Origin: Piper betle
Lineage: Eukaryota > Streptophyta > Magnoliopsida > Piperales > Piperaceae
NCBI GenBank assembly: GCA_033002965.1
Contig: JAURVB010014082.1
Span: 124,001-188,000, forward strand
Length of the DNA: 64,000 nt
Reading direction: 5' to 3'
Positions within the stretch are counted from its first letter, which is position 1. Each line of letters opens with the position of its first letter. Made by a program: the position numbers and the translations under genes. The notes under the pieces were generated by a model. The model worked only from the letters and a program-made list of their open reading frames with translations, made no database searches and was not told where the DNA came from. Below, piece by piece: positions 1 to 12,299 of this stretch.

Positions 1-2955
1 TTCCCCATATGAAGTAAAAAGCTGTCTTAAGTGGTCCTCAGTTACATTTGAATCTAAGTTACCCACAAATATCTGCAGAACAAAAAAAAAACTTCTTACA
101 GCCGCAAAGTGTACATACAGCCTAAAACGGAAAAACTGGCAAGTCACCCACAGTGGTATTATTTGGATCACTCTCAGACTGGCCGGCTGGACTACTTTGA
201 TAAGAAACTGCAAGCAACAAGATTTGTGAAAAAAGGATGAAACAGGGAAAACAGCAAGTATACCATTTTACACCATCAAGGAGACCAACAACAAGCATGT
301 TTTACATAAAGATAAAATTTAACAGGAACCATATTTTATTTTTGTGTCCTAGATCAGAAGCTTCACCCATCTACATTTACATGCACATAATGTTTGAATG
401 CCAATAAGAGAATAAGTACTAACAGTTCCCAAATAACCAAATAGTGGTCCAGACCACATCTATAAAAAGGATTTAGACACAGAAGACAACATAGTATCAA
501 AGCCTTCTCAACAATTTTAAATCAACCCTCTTTAACGCAAGAGCAAGAAGCACCATAAGAAGCAAAAAAATTAAATAATTCAAACTAGGTTCTCAAGCAA
601 AGCATCCATGCTAATTCTTCAAAAGTTAATATGCTGGTATCATAGCCCATGTACATTTTAAAAGTTGTTTCATACAAGACATCCCAACAGGTAGCTCCAT
701 AAACCATACAAAGAAAATATGTAAGACAATAAGCCATAAAAATATAAAAATGTAGCTAGAAAAGGTTAGATGAGGCTAAGCAACAAAAGGTATTTGCTAA
801 GAGCAGCAATGTCTGGAAGTTTTACCATGCAACTAACAAATACATTTTTTCTGTAGGAAGCTATGACATCCACACAAAAGCAGAAACATATATTCTATAC
901 AAGTTCCAAAGTGCGGAAATAAAAGTGTTTCAAGGACAGAAGAAAATTTTGATGCTCTACCCCTTGTCGAAAAGTGAAATTAAGGTTTTATCTTGAAATA
1001 AAATGAAAGTGCACAACTTCAAGAACAATAACAAACAAAATCAACAGACCCCAAAATTCGGCCGGCAAAAAAATAAAAGAAAAGGTGATCGGGAAATTAG
1101 GGGGATAAAATAGCCAAAACAGGAATATAAACAACAAATTGATGATATAAATAGGATGTAGCATGAAGCTACATAAATTTGTAATATTAATAGTTGTGAC
1201 ATTTAACATAAGAACTGACCTAGGATTAAAGGAATATGGATATCACAGCCGTATTAAGTTCCAGGCCCCTTAAATGTAGAGAGCCCCTGGTCATCCTGCT
1301 TTAAGAAACACGGGTACTCTATAAGTACTAATTCTAAGACTTGTCAAGTGTGACCACTTTCATGTAGTGTTAGGCATTGAAAAGAACTTGTAAAACTAGA
1401 AGAGCTGACAAACGTTCAAAAAAAGAGAAAAATAATGAAACACACAAGAACACTTCCGATACGTGGAGGTTAAGATCCATAAAATCAATCAACGCACAAT
1501 TTTTTTTAAACAAAAACAACATCACAAAAGGGTTTAATTTCCTCGAAAGATTAACAGCTGCATAACTACAAATCACAGGCAGATGCAAATAACAAATTAC
1601 ACTGTGGCTTACCTTGTTGCTGAATACCCAAGCTCTTTCTGTTTTGTGCAGGCCCAATCCGCATTTGTCTTGTAGAACAGAACATCCCATTCATTTCGGT
1701 CATAGCCCTCAGTTGCTCAGTTTCATCAGTAAACCTAACAAACCCATAACCTTTTGATCGTCCAGTAGCCCTATCAATGACAACTTTTGCGCCCTTAACT
1801 GAAGGATAGTGGCTTCTAAATGTTTCTTGTAGCATGTAATCTGTAACATCAGAGGATAGATCACCTACAAATATGTGGAAATCAGCACCCTCATCTTGAC
1901 GCTTATCACCACCAGATGAAGCCCAATTCAACCGAAAATTCTGGTCTAAACCAGGTATTTGAGTGCCGTTGTATGCCTGCAAAATTCTCTCAGCAGCTGC
2001 ACGGTTTACAAACTCGATAAAACCGTAGCCTTCGGATTGTCCAGTCTGTTTATTGCGAATGATCTTAACAGAAACAACCTGGTACACCAAGAGCACAAGG
2101 TAAAAATGACAAGCACCTCAAACACTATTTGAGTTACACGATTTTAATGACAGGAAACCACCACACTTGTAAGCTGCATCCCTACTGACATGCATAAAGA
2201 TTGGAAAAAATATCACGAAAACAATTTTCTTTGCACGTCAAACTTCAGCAGGCTATATTAAGAAATTCAACGTCCCCGTTACCTGAAAACAAACTAATTC
2301 TTTCCCGTTTTTTTATCCACTACCGCATTACAACCTTCCAGTTTTTACAATGCGACTAAAAAAAGCTCTCACAATCAAACTGCTTAAGAGTTAAAGAACC
2401 TTTTTTTCACACTCCAATACATAAACTAAAGGTTTGAACCTATCAAACAATTGAAATCTACCCTTGAGCAACAATATCTGCAAATTTTTCCCCTCATCAA
2501 AACACTCCTAAACAAAATCATATCAATTTATGGATTAACGCTGGAAATAGCACGATAACAATAGTCATACTCAATACCTCGCCGGTATGAGCAAAACAGC
2601 CATGTACGAAGCCCTCGTCGACCCAATACTGCAAGTCCCCAATCCAAAGCGTCCTGACCTCGTCGGCGCTAGCCGGCGGCTGCTGCTCAGGCAGCGGGGC
2701 AGCACCTACCAAGGGAGCACCCGCAGCGTACTGCAGCGGAGGCGGCTGCACAACCGGCGGCACCTGCGGCGGCGCCTGCTGGCCCCACACCGGCGGCACC
2801 TGCGGCGGCGCCTGCTGGTTCCACATCGGCGGAACTTGGTGCACCGGCGGCATCATCCACTGCTGCTGCGGCGGCGGGTGACCCTGGTGGTGCTGCTGGT
2901 CCATCGCCGGCGGCGCCATAACCGGCGGGGCCATTCCGGTTGGGTTCTGCATCAT
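1..2955 (-). CDS. RBP45: RBP45/RBP47-like RNA-binding protein (partial, 3' end beyond window)
   Basis: Predicted nuclear triple-RRM protein of the plant RBP45/47 (oligouridylate/poly(A)-binding) family. Exons read on the minus strand: 2955-2578, 2078-1613, 207-152 and 72 to beyond position 1; all introns are GT-AG, although the third donor (ACT|GTGGGT) is weak. The start is a double ATG at 2955. Residues 1-100 are rich in Pro, Gln and Met, as is usual for the family. RRM1 begins at about residue 101 with RNP2 LWIGDL and has RNP1 EGYGFIEF at 142-149, split by intron 1. RRM2 lies wholly in exon 2 (FVGDL and KGYGFVRF). A Ser/Gln/Asn linker (SYQSSPAGQSESDPNNTT) precedes RRM3, which opens with TIFVGNLD and then runs off the window. 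The order RRM-RRM-linker-RRM and the conserved NKQTGQSEGYGF are the basis of the call. RBP45 and RBP47 cannot be told apart here. Confidence 0.93.
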
Positions 2956-3134
2956 TCCGGACGATTCAACCCGCCCTTAACAGGGGAATTCGATCGAGAA
3001 ACCGAAAGTTTGGAGCTTTGGGGACGAAATCGATCAAGAAGATCGATCGGAGAAACCCTAGAACGAGGTTTTGGGAGAGATTGAGGATCACTCAGGAGGG
3101 ATAAGGATGGGAGGGGTGGACGACCCATCTTTAA

Positions 3135-3172
3135 ATGGGCCTAATTCTAGGCCCATCTCATTTTTTGGGCCC
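3135..3172 (-). promoter_or_regulatory. Site II (TGGGCY) cluster upstream of the RBP45-like gene
   Basis: Three TGGGCC/GGCCCA elements sit about 180-215 bp upstream of the RBP45-like start codon. Two of them form a perfect 9-bp inverted repeat, ATGGGCCTA-ATTC-TAGGCCCAT (3135-3156). The third is TGGGCCC at 3166-3172. Site II elements are bound by TCP factors and are common in promoters of growth-associated and RNA-metabolism genes; use of this site is inferred. Confidence 0.5.
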
Positions 3173-3275
3173 AATTAGGGATGTCAATGAAACTTGGATT
3201 AATCGGATATTTATATTTAGATATCAGTGTTATGCATGATAATGCTAGGTTTTGGCTTTTTAATGATTTTTAGGT

Positions 3276-3362
3276 ACTTGATGTGTATCATGTTTGCTCT
3301 TTTAAATATAAATGTTTGCTCTTTTAAATATACTCGATGTGTATCATGTTTGCTCTTTTAAA
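3276..3362. repeat. Short direct repeat, offset 56 bp
   Basis: The motif GATGTGTATCATGTTTGCTC with flanking bases occurs at about 3276-3306 and again at about 3332-3362, with a partial third copy (TGTTTGCTCTTTTAAATATA) between them. The rest of 3180-4568 is AT-rich spacer between the RBP45-like promoter and the 3' end of the MATE gene. I see no gene in it. Confidence 0.6.
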
Positions 3363-4568
3363 CATGATACTTGATGTGCTCATGTTTTACATGTTTTGAT
3401 TTTTCTGAGTTATTTTTATCCCTATTTTGAACAATAAAAAAAGAATAAATTTGTGAAATAATTCGTGATATGCAGCTAGAAATGTGGTAAGTGCTAAGAT
3501 GGACTTATATTTTATGAGATTTTTTTTTCATTGCTTAGAAACATAGTTTTGGACCTAGAGATAAATGACATGTGGACTGGAAGTTTGGCCCTAAGTATTC
3601 AATTCATATTTGACTCAGCAGTATTCTGAAGAAATAAAAATGGTGAACAGTTTTATGGGCTATCAACTCGAAATAGAGGAAACATCAACATCAAAAAGGA
3701 GAAATTTTTGGTCATGTTGAAGTAACTATTCCCTCTAGCCCTCTAGACCGATTCCAGATACTTTAGGTTTAATAAGTGAGACATTTTTAAAGACAAATAA
3801 TTCACTTATTAGTACCCGGCTTACCGTAAAAAATATCTTATTTATTATGCCTCAAATATTTGAACCAAAATTTTATTGCGAAAAGAGTCCGCCACCATAA
3901 CAACCCCATGCAAGAAAAAAGAGTGGCTGTGAAAAAAATGAGTACCCTCTCAATGAAAATTTTGGTTTTCTCAATGGGATTTTTTTTTGATTCCGTGCCA
4001 TTACATGGGATTTCTTTCTGGCCAATGGAACCATAGTTTAATCTCCTAAAAACGGTGCACAATATTGTTGGTAACTGTACATATATATATATATATAAAA
4101 CAGTACCTCTGGTCATATTTTTATAATAATAAATTACTGCACGTTGTCTAAATGTGTGGAAGTACATGCAGTGTAAGCATCTCGAGTTTGATTGAAAAAA
4201 AAAACTTGAAAGCTAACTTATTCTGATGCAATGAGAGCCAACAAAATGTGATTGTTTTCTGCCGCATGGACCAAAATAAACATCTAAATTATCAGCACTA
4301 GATGAGTATCCAGGAATTATATATGCCGAGCTATGGCCTATGGCGAGAAGAACGATGGGAAAAATTCGTTTTTATACAGGCACCAAGTGGGGAAGCTAGC
4401 GTACTCTTCACTTGAAAGAGTAAAGATTAATACACCCAGATATGGCCGATCTGTTAGAAGGGATGACCAACACTGTCCGGACACCAAAATTGACTTTGCT
4501 ATAACCCAATTGAAGTGGCTGAACCACAAGTGGGAAGATTGATCACGTCTCATCCACGATACAATTCT

Positions 4569-7500
4569 TTAGCTCTCGACTGTGCTGCCTTTGACGTCCT
4601 CCCATGCATTCAACCTTTTCATGGATGCTTCCACCTGCAACCCAACAAAAATTCAACATGATTTAACTGCACAAGAAAGCTTGCTAATGCGTAAAATCTG
4701 TAAAAAAGTGAAACACGGAAACTAATGATAAGGGGGAGGACAAGAACATATTTTACCTCTTTGTTCCAGTCGGTTCGGAAAGTAACCCACATGAGAATGA
4801 TGGTCTGCATCACAGTTCCGCCTATCATCCCACCCCATATTCCCTGCACCGCAATTCACGAGAATCACTATTTTTATTTCTTCAGGAAACAGAATCACAT
4901 GTATAATGATTTTGCATGATGGCACATAGTTGTCTTTAGATTGTTTTGGTCTGCGGTTAAGTTAACAAAAATAGGTACCTTGGCTCCAAGATTGAAGTAA
5001 AAGCCGAGTAGAGAACCCACCGGGACCCCAACCACATAATAGCACCCCACATTGACGTAGGCCACAAATGTTTGCCATCCACACCCAACCGCAACACCTG
5101 CAACGTTTCACCATCCACAGCACACTTAACTACAATATTAGATTGGTTACAAACTTGACCGAGGTCCAATTTGGGGCCAAAAACTAACCGGACAGGACAG
5201 GCTGGATGCCGTTGAGGAGGAGGGTCAGGGCGAGCATCGGACACAAGTCCGACACCGCGTCCGCCACGACCTTCCCCTCCGTGAATGCGTAGCTCAAAAC
5301 ATGGCGTAGGGCAAGGACGGCGATCGCGGCGATGACAGAGATGATGAAGGAGATGATGGTGACGACCAAGACAGAGAACGCTGCCGACTTGGGATGGCCG
5401 GCCCCTAATTCATTGCCCACGCGCACACTGCATCGACCACATTAACCTTGGCAGCTCAACAACCGTACTTCGAAGTTATGAACAACTTAATAACATCATC
5501 GATTGAAGAACGTACTCACCTAGCAGCCGCATTGAAGCCGACCGAGATCATAAACACCCACCCAGAGATTGTCATGCTGCACGTGACAATGATCACAATA
5601 TATCAGACAATTTGGCCACGCACAGTAACTATCTATTTATCATCAAGTTTATTGCTTGCCAATCATGTCGAGCGATGACACAATTACTACTTCAGAATTC
5701 AGATTAGTCCAAGGTGGGAAAAACACGAGCCTTCTCGAAGTGTTTATGTTTGGTTCACCTCTTTTCCCCGTGAGTTGCGGCATGCTGCTAGCAAACAAAG
5801 TGATGCTGTCTTCTACTGTATCTCCTCCATGTATGAACATGATAATAACTTTGTAGGTATCCATAATTTTCCAGTTTTCTTGTGCTCAGTTGCTATCAAG
5901 TTGTTGTCATGACGGCTTGATTGCGCAAATGAAAGATCAAGGCGGACCTAATGAGGTCAGGATTGTCTCGCTAGGATGAGTCACATACTAGGGACCACCC
6001 ACTTGAGAAAAGCGAACGTGGCTCGCTAAAAACCGTGAATTTTATAAGTACTCAATTAATCTACTTAACCATATGCGTGTATATATATTTATAAAGGATG
6101 CAACCAACCAAACCTTAAGACTGTATTATCACATATGCATTTTTGCCAAGCTCATCAACTTGAAAATGTCAGACTGGGACTAAGGTCAAGTTCATACTCT
6201 TGTTTGGCGGCTTGGCTCTTGTCTGACCAGGTACGATTGTGCTGGGTGAATTGAATTGGGTTGGGTCATATTAATCAGGTTGTCTTCCTAGGGAGCGTTT
6301 AAATCATAAAAGAATGGTCCAACAATACTAGCATTGGTCCATGACACTTCAGAAGGTGTGGGACTTATACCACTTGGATTTTTCACCCATTCAAAAGGTT
6401 TAATTCAACCAACGTTTTTCTCTAACAACTCAAGTCAGATTTGACCCATCCAAATGCACTCCATCCAGACCAATGAATATTACCCAACAAACCTTATGAG
6501 TCATTTATTTTATTTATTATATTATTGACATTGTAATGTATTAGTCAAAAAACAACCAAATTGAATTGATCAATGACACCACTTTTCTACCCTGCACTCA
6601 TCATCTATTGGATTGATCTGTTCAGAGTTCTGACGCCAAGTAATTATCATTCATTTAACTATACACTAGTGCTATACTTTGAGCTGTGAACATTATAAGT
6701 TTATAACCAATCCGTCAAAACCCAAAACCCAATTATAAAAAATAAAAATAAAAATAAACAAAACCAAATCGATCAAAGCAAAGAATAGAGATCAGAAATC
6801 CATCAATCCAATGAAAAAAGTAAATAGATTCTCACCAAAAATAAATTAATCTCGAAGCATATACATTGGAGATAAGCAATTAATGCTTACCAGATAGAAA
6901 GCGAATCCAAGGCCAGCTCCGGGCTAGGCAGCAGACCAGCCAACAAAACAAGGATCTGAAAGTACCACGTCTCCAAGCACAGCATCACCGCCGAGGCGGC
7001 GGAGAGCTTTAAGAACCCTGGCAAGCCGGAGAAGGCCTTCCACGAGAACCCCGTCCACGTCTCCTTACACTTAGGCGTGGTAACAATATACGCAAACTGT
7101 CCGGCGACGATGATCCACCATGATATGCTAAGGACCAAGGAGGCCCCGAACAGGCCCAGCCCGAGCTTGTACACCGCCAACCAGCTCAAAAACAGGTGCA
7201 GCACCAGCGTGGCGGCGGAGATATAGGCGCTGGGGTAGACGATGGACTGCGCCTGCATGAACTTTTGTATGGGGAAGTTGACGGCGTAGGCAAATATTTG
7301 AGGGATGAGGCCGTAGACGAAAACGGCGGCGGCGGCCGCGATCGGCTTCGACTCGCCGAGGAAGACGAGGATGGGTTTGGAGAAGGCGTAGATGATTGCC
7401 AAGGGAACGCCGGTGAGGGTGAGGAGGATGGTGGAGCGTTGGAAGTATATGCCTAGCATATCATACTTCCTCGCCCCAAATGCTTGCCCACATAGCGTCT

Positions 7501-8095
7501 CCACCGCGCTCCCCATCCCCAACTACGGTGTAGAATTCACACACACACCAAAAAATATGAATATTCTTCCATGCTAGTTCATTTGATCATGACAAACACT
7601 ACCGATCCAAATATATTATTATTACCGTAGAATGCTGTGTATCTTTCATGCTTTTCGATTCGATATCGCATCATGAACTAGTCATCAAATGGGATATTTG
7701 ATAATTAACTTATGATGTGATGTCATGTGTAGTATAGAATAAACATGAAAGGCTTTGTATTAGCATTATGTATGTATGTATATTACCATGAGGCCATAGG
7801 CGAAGATTTGGATGCCGGTGTTGCCGAGGGAGGCGGCGGCGAGCTCGAGGTTGCCGAGGTGGCCGGCGAAGATTTGGGTGGACATGGACATGAGGTAGTT
7901 GATCATGTAGACGAACACGGCGGGGCCAGCGAGGCCGAAGAGCAGCCGCAGCTCGATCCAGGTGGCCGAGGGCAGGCGGCGGAGATACGGCACCGAATCA
8001 TCGGAGAGGATCGCCTCGAGCTCGCCGGATGCGACGTGGCCGCCGCCGCCGCCGGTCTCTTCGCCTTTCACGAGAGGTCGCCGGAGATCGTCCAT
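4569..8095 (-). CDS. MATE/DETOXIFICATION-family efflux transporter, complete
   Basis: Predicted 12-helix membrane antiporter of the plant DTX (MATE) family, exporting organic cations or secondary metabolites; DTX40/41-like in its motifs. Seven exons on the minus strand: 8095-7787, 7522-6891, 5576-5520, 5427-5189, 5097-4979, 4843-4757 and 4634-4569. Splice phases agree throughout and give a 502-residue protein, the usual family length. Start: [13 protein letters not shown], an acidic cytosolic N-terminus. Motifs: [35 protein letters not shown] at the exon 1/2 junction, [34 protein letters not shown] and [10 protein letters not shown]. The second intron is long (about 1.3 kb, 5577-6890) and AT-rich, and the third exon is only 57 bp. 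Exon 1 and exon 2 are GC-rich. No frame break was found. Substrate cannot be deduced from sequence. Confidence 0.95.
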
Positions 8096-8153
8096 GGCCG
8101 GCTAAGTCGACTGGTGTGATTCGGATGGCGGGTGCGGGTGCGGTTGCGGTTGC

Positions 8154-8192
8154 ATTATATAGGATTTTGATGGGCCTAGGACCGGCCCATGG
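8154..8192 (-). promoter_or_regulatory. TATA box and Site II motifs of the MATE gene
   Basis: Read on the minus strand, TATATAAT lies at 8161-8154, about 60 bp upstream of the ATG at 8095. Immediately upstream are TGGGCC/GGCCCA motifs between 8171 and 8192. The spacing would give a short 5' leader of roughly 30 nt. Motif-based inference only. Confidence 0.5.
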
Positions 8193-8883
8193 CCCACGCC
8201 GGTCTTTAATTTGGTTTTTATAATGCGTAGAAAAATCAAGATTGGCCTCCAGCAAATTCGGTTTTAAAGAGTTGGTTTCGGATCGGTGATATCATTGCTT
8301 ACGATAAATGATATTCGAAAACAACCGGTCTAAAATGTGACACGTGGAATATTAATTAAAACCAAATTAATATGATTAACCATCTTAATTTCTTCTGTTA
8401 CAAATAGATGGTAGATTCATCTCCTCGTTCTCATCTGCCTTCTCTTTTAAACCGGATAAGGTTTCTTGCATCACCTTAAATGTAAGCTTTCTAGTAATGA
8501 GTTATCTCCAAAAATAAAAGTAAATCTTTTGATTAACAATAAAATTAAGATTTTTCGAACTAACAACAAAATTAGCATTCAAAGTCACAAAATTATTTTT
8601 TTAATAAACAATCAATCTCTCAAAATTACAGTAAAACTTCTAACTAGTAATAAAACTATGACTCAAATAAATATTGAGTCCATTAAATCACAAAATTAAT
8701 TTGTTAACAAATAATATCTTCTTTATATTTATTAGATTTCAAAATATATGAGATATATACAAACATATATAATTAATAAAAACAAACTTCTATCCTTCTT
8801 AAAAATATTTAATAAAAAAGTTTATCTTAATATTTTTTCAATAAATTAATTCATACAATGCTTGCGGATTGTGTTGGAACTTT

Positions 8884-9281
8884 GGCTACTTATTAATAAA
8901 GAGGAACTCAATACTAAGTCAATCAAAATAAAATAAAATTCTAAAAAAATGTAATAAAAAATATTTCCTACAAATGATCACGGATTTAAATCTTGATAAC
9001 CTCAATCTTTTAAAAATAATAAAAATATCTTTTATATTAGAAGCTCATGGTTCAAAACATGGCTAAATTTAACTTTTAATATTCTATTAATAAGAGTCTG
9101 TTTAATTATCTTAAAAAATATAATAATAATTATTATTATTTATCTATTCAAATAAAATATAACTTTAAAGTCAATAAAAATCGATGTCATTATTACACTC
9201 TATTTCATTATTTAAAAAATTTTATGTGTAAAATTCAAATTTATATTATATAGGCCATATATGACATGACATCTTGCCTAC
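8884..9281 (+). mobile_element. Helitron-like non-autonomous element, copy A (degraded)
   Basis: Shares the family's 5' segment (ATTAATAAAGAGGAACTCAA), the internal block with 'acctcaat', and the 3' block 'gacatcttgccta' with the copies at 11453, 11895 and 18589. The terminal CTRR and hairpin are decayed (the end reads CTAC). About 400 bp, no coding capacity. Confidence 0.5.
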
Positions 9282-9760
9282 TTAATATTAAAAAACCAAT
9301 TATATTACATAATAAAAATTAAACATGCAATCGTTGCTTAATTTACTTGTATTATAGACTGTTACCTCGGGTGATATTGATGCGAGCCTTGTTGACCTTA
9401 TGGATTTATACGAACTAGGTGCGTCCCGTCTATGGCACACAATTATTGGTTCAAGCAAGACATGGAAGAATTAGATTCTTGGATGATGTATTCCATGCAA
9501 TTGAGAGAAAAGTCGGTCTTCTTTTACAAAATATATAAAAAAGAGAAGAAAGGTCGTTGACTCCTGTCGATCGTAGCTTTTGGCCTGCCTCCCGCCCACG
9601 TGCGTGGACGGATTTCTCGTGTTTTATAATTGTGTTTTATAGCGTGAGTAATTATTAATGGATATATAAAGATAGTTTATAAATATTAAATAATTGATGG
9701 TTGGTAAAAAGGTGATTACTATTATATTTTTAAAAAGAGTTTTATATGCCTGACTTACCG

Positions 9761-9761
<1 letters not shown>

Positions 9762-9792
<31 letters not shown>
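9762..9792. repeat. (TA)n microsatellite
   Basis: About 15 uninterrupted AT units in AT-rich spacer. Confidence 0.9.
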
Positions 9793-9799
<7 letters not shown>

Positions 9800-9837
9800 T
9801 TATACGGGCTATACTTTTATTTAGAATAATTTTGTAG

Positions 9838-10065
9838 ATATTACTACTCAAAATGTATATTAATAAATATTAAAATAAATAATAAAAGTATTTATAAAAT
9901 TTTAATTTAATTTAATCTTCTAACTTTTTATTTTAATTATTAAAATAATCATAATAAAAATTAATTTTAAAATATTACTAAACTAGTGTATTTTTTATAA
10001 AATCTAAAAAATAAGTCATGTTAATGTCAGAAAAAGGTAAAATTTTATCACCCTCCGGCTATTTA
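9838..10065. repeat. AT-rich dispersed repeat, copy 1
   Basis: This stretch aligns by eye with 36296-36510: both contain AATAAATATTAAAATAAAT, then 'atttataaaattt', 'ttttattttaatta', 'attaattttaaaata', 'aaactagt', and a right end of the form 'ttttatca..ccct/cctac'. No ends or target duplication could be fixed. Class unknown. Confidence 0.4.
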
Positions 10066-10666
10066 TGCATGCTATTTTTTATACATATGAATTTCATTAT
10101 ATGTGAAGTGCTAAAAACGTTTAGATTAGGTTTGTAGCTCATAAGCTACACCTTAATTTTTTTAAAGAACAAAAATATTGATGGTAGAAAAATTATATGT
10201 ATAAAAAATTAATATAAATTACAGCGTGTGAGGTGCTCACAAGGATGAGCCTCTCGTGGTGTTGTAAAAATTGCTCGCCCAAAGTGGCCATGGTAAGAAG
10301 TTTTGCTCCATAAGGTCAGGTACCGTTGAAACTGATCTGTCCGAGTTTGGTATTCATATAACGGGTTTTGTTCTAAGAGATTGGGTACTCATTTTATAAT
10401 TGTTGTGTTTGGTTTCCAATACAGGATATTTCAGTACCCAATTTTCATATAATATAATTTTTTTTACAAATTTTATATTTAATATGATTTAAACTTTTTA
10501 TAGAGATATATATGTATTTATACATAAAATTAATATGTTTTCAACATTTTTTCGTATTAGCCTATTTAACCACCTTATTTTTTAGATAATTATTTTTAAT
10601 TTATTTTTTTCTAGTGATATTTAAATTAATTTTTTATAACATAATCAGATTTTAAATGGTTGGGTT

Positions 10667-11229
10667 TAAGGCTGTTAATTAAGCGAGCCAGCTCGTAAAC
10701 ATTTGGGGTTCGGCTTAGTTTGATTTAACTCGAAACTCGGCATTTAAATACTCAATTCGTACTCGAATCTTTCGAGTTGAGTTTGAGCAAGATGGTGTTC
10801 GACTTAACAGGACTCGATTATAACTCGAACTCAACTTAAAATCGACCCGTAGCTTGACTCGATAAAATAATATAATAATATAACTCTTATATTAATGAAT
10901 ATATATATATACTAATAAGTTTAATTGTTACTAGTTTTATATATATATATATATATTATTTATTTATTTATATTTATAATTAGTTTATTTTTTTAAGTGA
11001 GTTATTTTCGAGCTGGTTTCGAGCTTACGAACGAGCTAGGTTCGAGCTTGTCAAAATTAAACTGTTTAATTATATTCGAGCTTAAACAACATAAAAATAT
11101 TCAAGTCGAGCTCAAATATGCATGTTCAAAACTTATTCGATCTCGAGCTGAGTTCAAATGAACTTCAAACTATTCGAGCTGAGTTCGACACAAGTTGGGC
11201 TCGACTTATTCGCTCATTTACCAGCCCTA
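10667..11229. mobile_element. hAT-type MITE, copy 1
   Basis: About 563 bp, dominated by degenerate 'gagctcgaac' / 'gttcgagctcg' repeats. Ends are TAAGGCTGTTAATTAAGCGA on the left and the complement of TAGGGCTGGTAAATGAGCGA on the right. Flanking 8-mers GTTGGGTT (10659-10666) and GTTAGGTT (11230-11237) match at 7 of 8 positions, as expected for an old hAT target duplication. No transposase coding. Confidence 0.65.
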
Positions 11230-11452
11230 GTTAGGTTCAAGTTTGTTAAACGGGTTCATGTTTGGGTAGTAAAAATTTAAATAATTAATGATTGGGCTTT
11301 GTAGGTGAGTTTAAGGTAATTGAGGAGTTTAGTTTGAGAAATATCCAACCAAACCCAACTAAGAGGGACATCTAGTTCTACTACCTATTTAAAATTATTG
11401 ATTGTCAATATGAATATTGTCAAGGGGCTGAATTTTTATTAAATAATTTTTA

Positions 11453-11894
11453 TCTGCTTTTATTAATAAAAGAGGAACTCAATATTAGTCTAAGATTAAA
11501 AATAGGAGAATTAACCAATCAAAATATTAAAAAAATAAAAATAAAAATATCATTTACAAGGAGTCATGAGATCAAATCTTACTAACCTTGATTTCTTTAA
11601 AAAAAATAAATTAAAAATATATTTCACGATAAAAAGTTACAGTTTTGAACTCCACTAACTTTAATTTCTATCTTCTACTAATAAGAGTTTGGCTAATTAT
11701 CTTAGAAAAAAAATATAATAAAAAAATCAGGCATAATTAATCTTTTTATTTAAATAGGATATATCTTTTAAATTAATCGTAATCTATATCTAAGATATTA
11801 AATTATTATAATCTATCATATTATTTCATAAGAGTTTATCCATAAAATTAAAATTTATTCGGTATAGGTTGCGCATAGGGCAACATCTTGCTAG
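11453..11894 (+). mobile_element. Helitron-like non-autonomous element, copy B (best ends)
   Basis: 442 bp. It begins with TC preceded by A (A at 11452, TC at 11453-11454) and ends CTAG at 11891-11894 followed by T, which is the A|T insertion pattern of Helitrons. Six nucleotides before CTAG is a perfect 5-bp hairpin: GTTGC (11868-11872), loop GCATAGG, GCAAC (11880-11884). No terminal inverted repeats or target duplication are seen. No Rep/helicase coding, so non-autonomous. Confidence 0.6.
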
Positions 11895-12290
11895 TTTAAT
11901 AAAAGATTAACTCAATACTAATATGAAATTTAAAGTTGGACAATAAGTCAATCAAAATATAATAAAAATATATCTTCCACATGGTCACGAGTTTGAATCT
12001 CGCTAACCTCAATTTTATTAAAAATACAATAAAAATATTTTTCACGGTAGAAGTTCACCGGTTTCAAAACCTAGCTAAATTCAACTTCTAACTTCATACT
12101 AATAGGAGTATCCCTAATTGTCTTGAAAAAAATATAATTAAAAAATTAAATAATTATACTTCATCTCTTCATTCAAATATTATATAGTTTTAAAGTCAAG
12201 TACAGTCTATATCTAAGTTATTAAATTATTACAGTCTATCTCATTATTTTATAAAAATTTATATCTGAAATTAAACTTAATTTAATAATT
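11895..12290 (+). mobile_element. Helitron-like element, copy C, head-to-tail with copy B
   Basis: Begins directly after the CTAG of copy B ('tttaataaaagattaactcaatac') and follows the same internal order, including 'gtcacgagtttgaatctcgctaacctcaat'. The 3' hairpin and CTRR are missing, so it is truncated or decayed. Confidence 0.45.
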
Positions 12291-12299
12291 CAAAACTTG

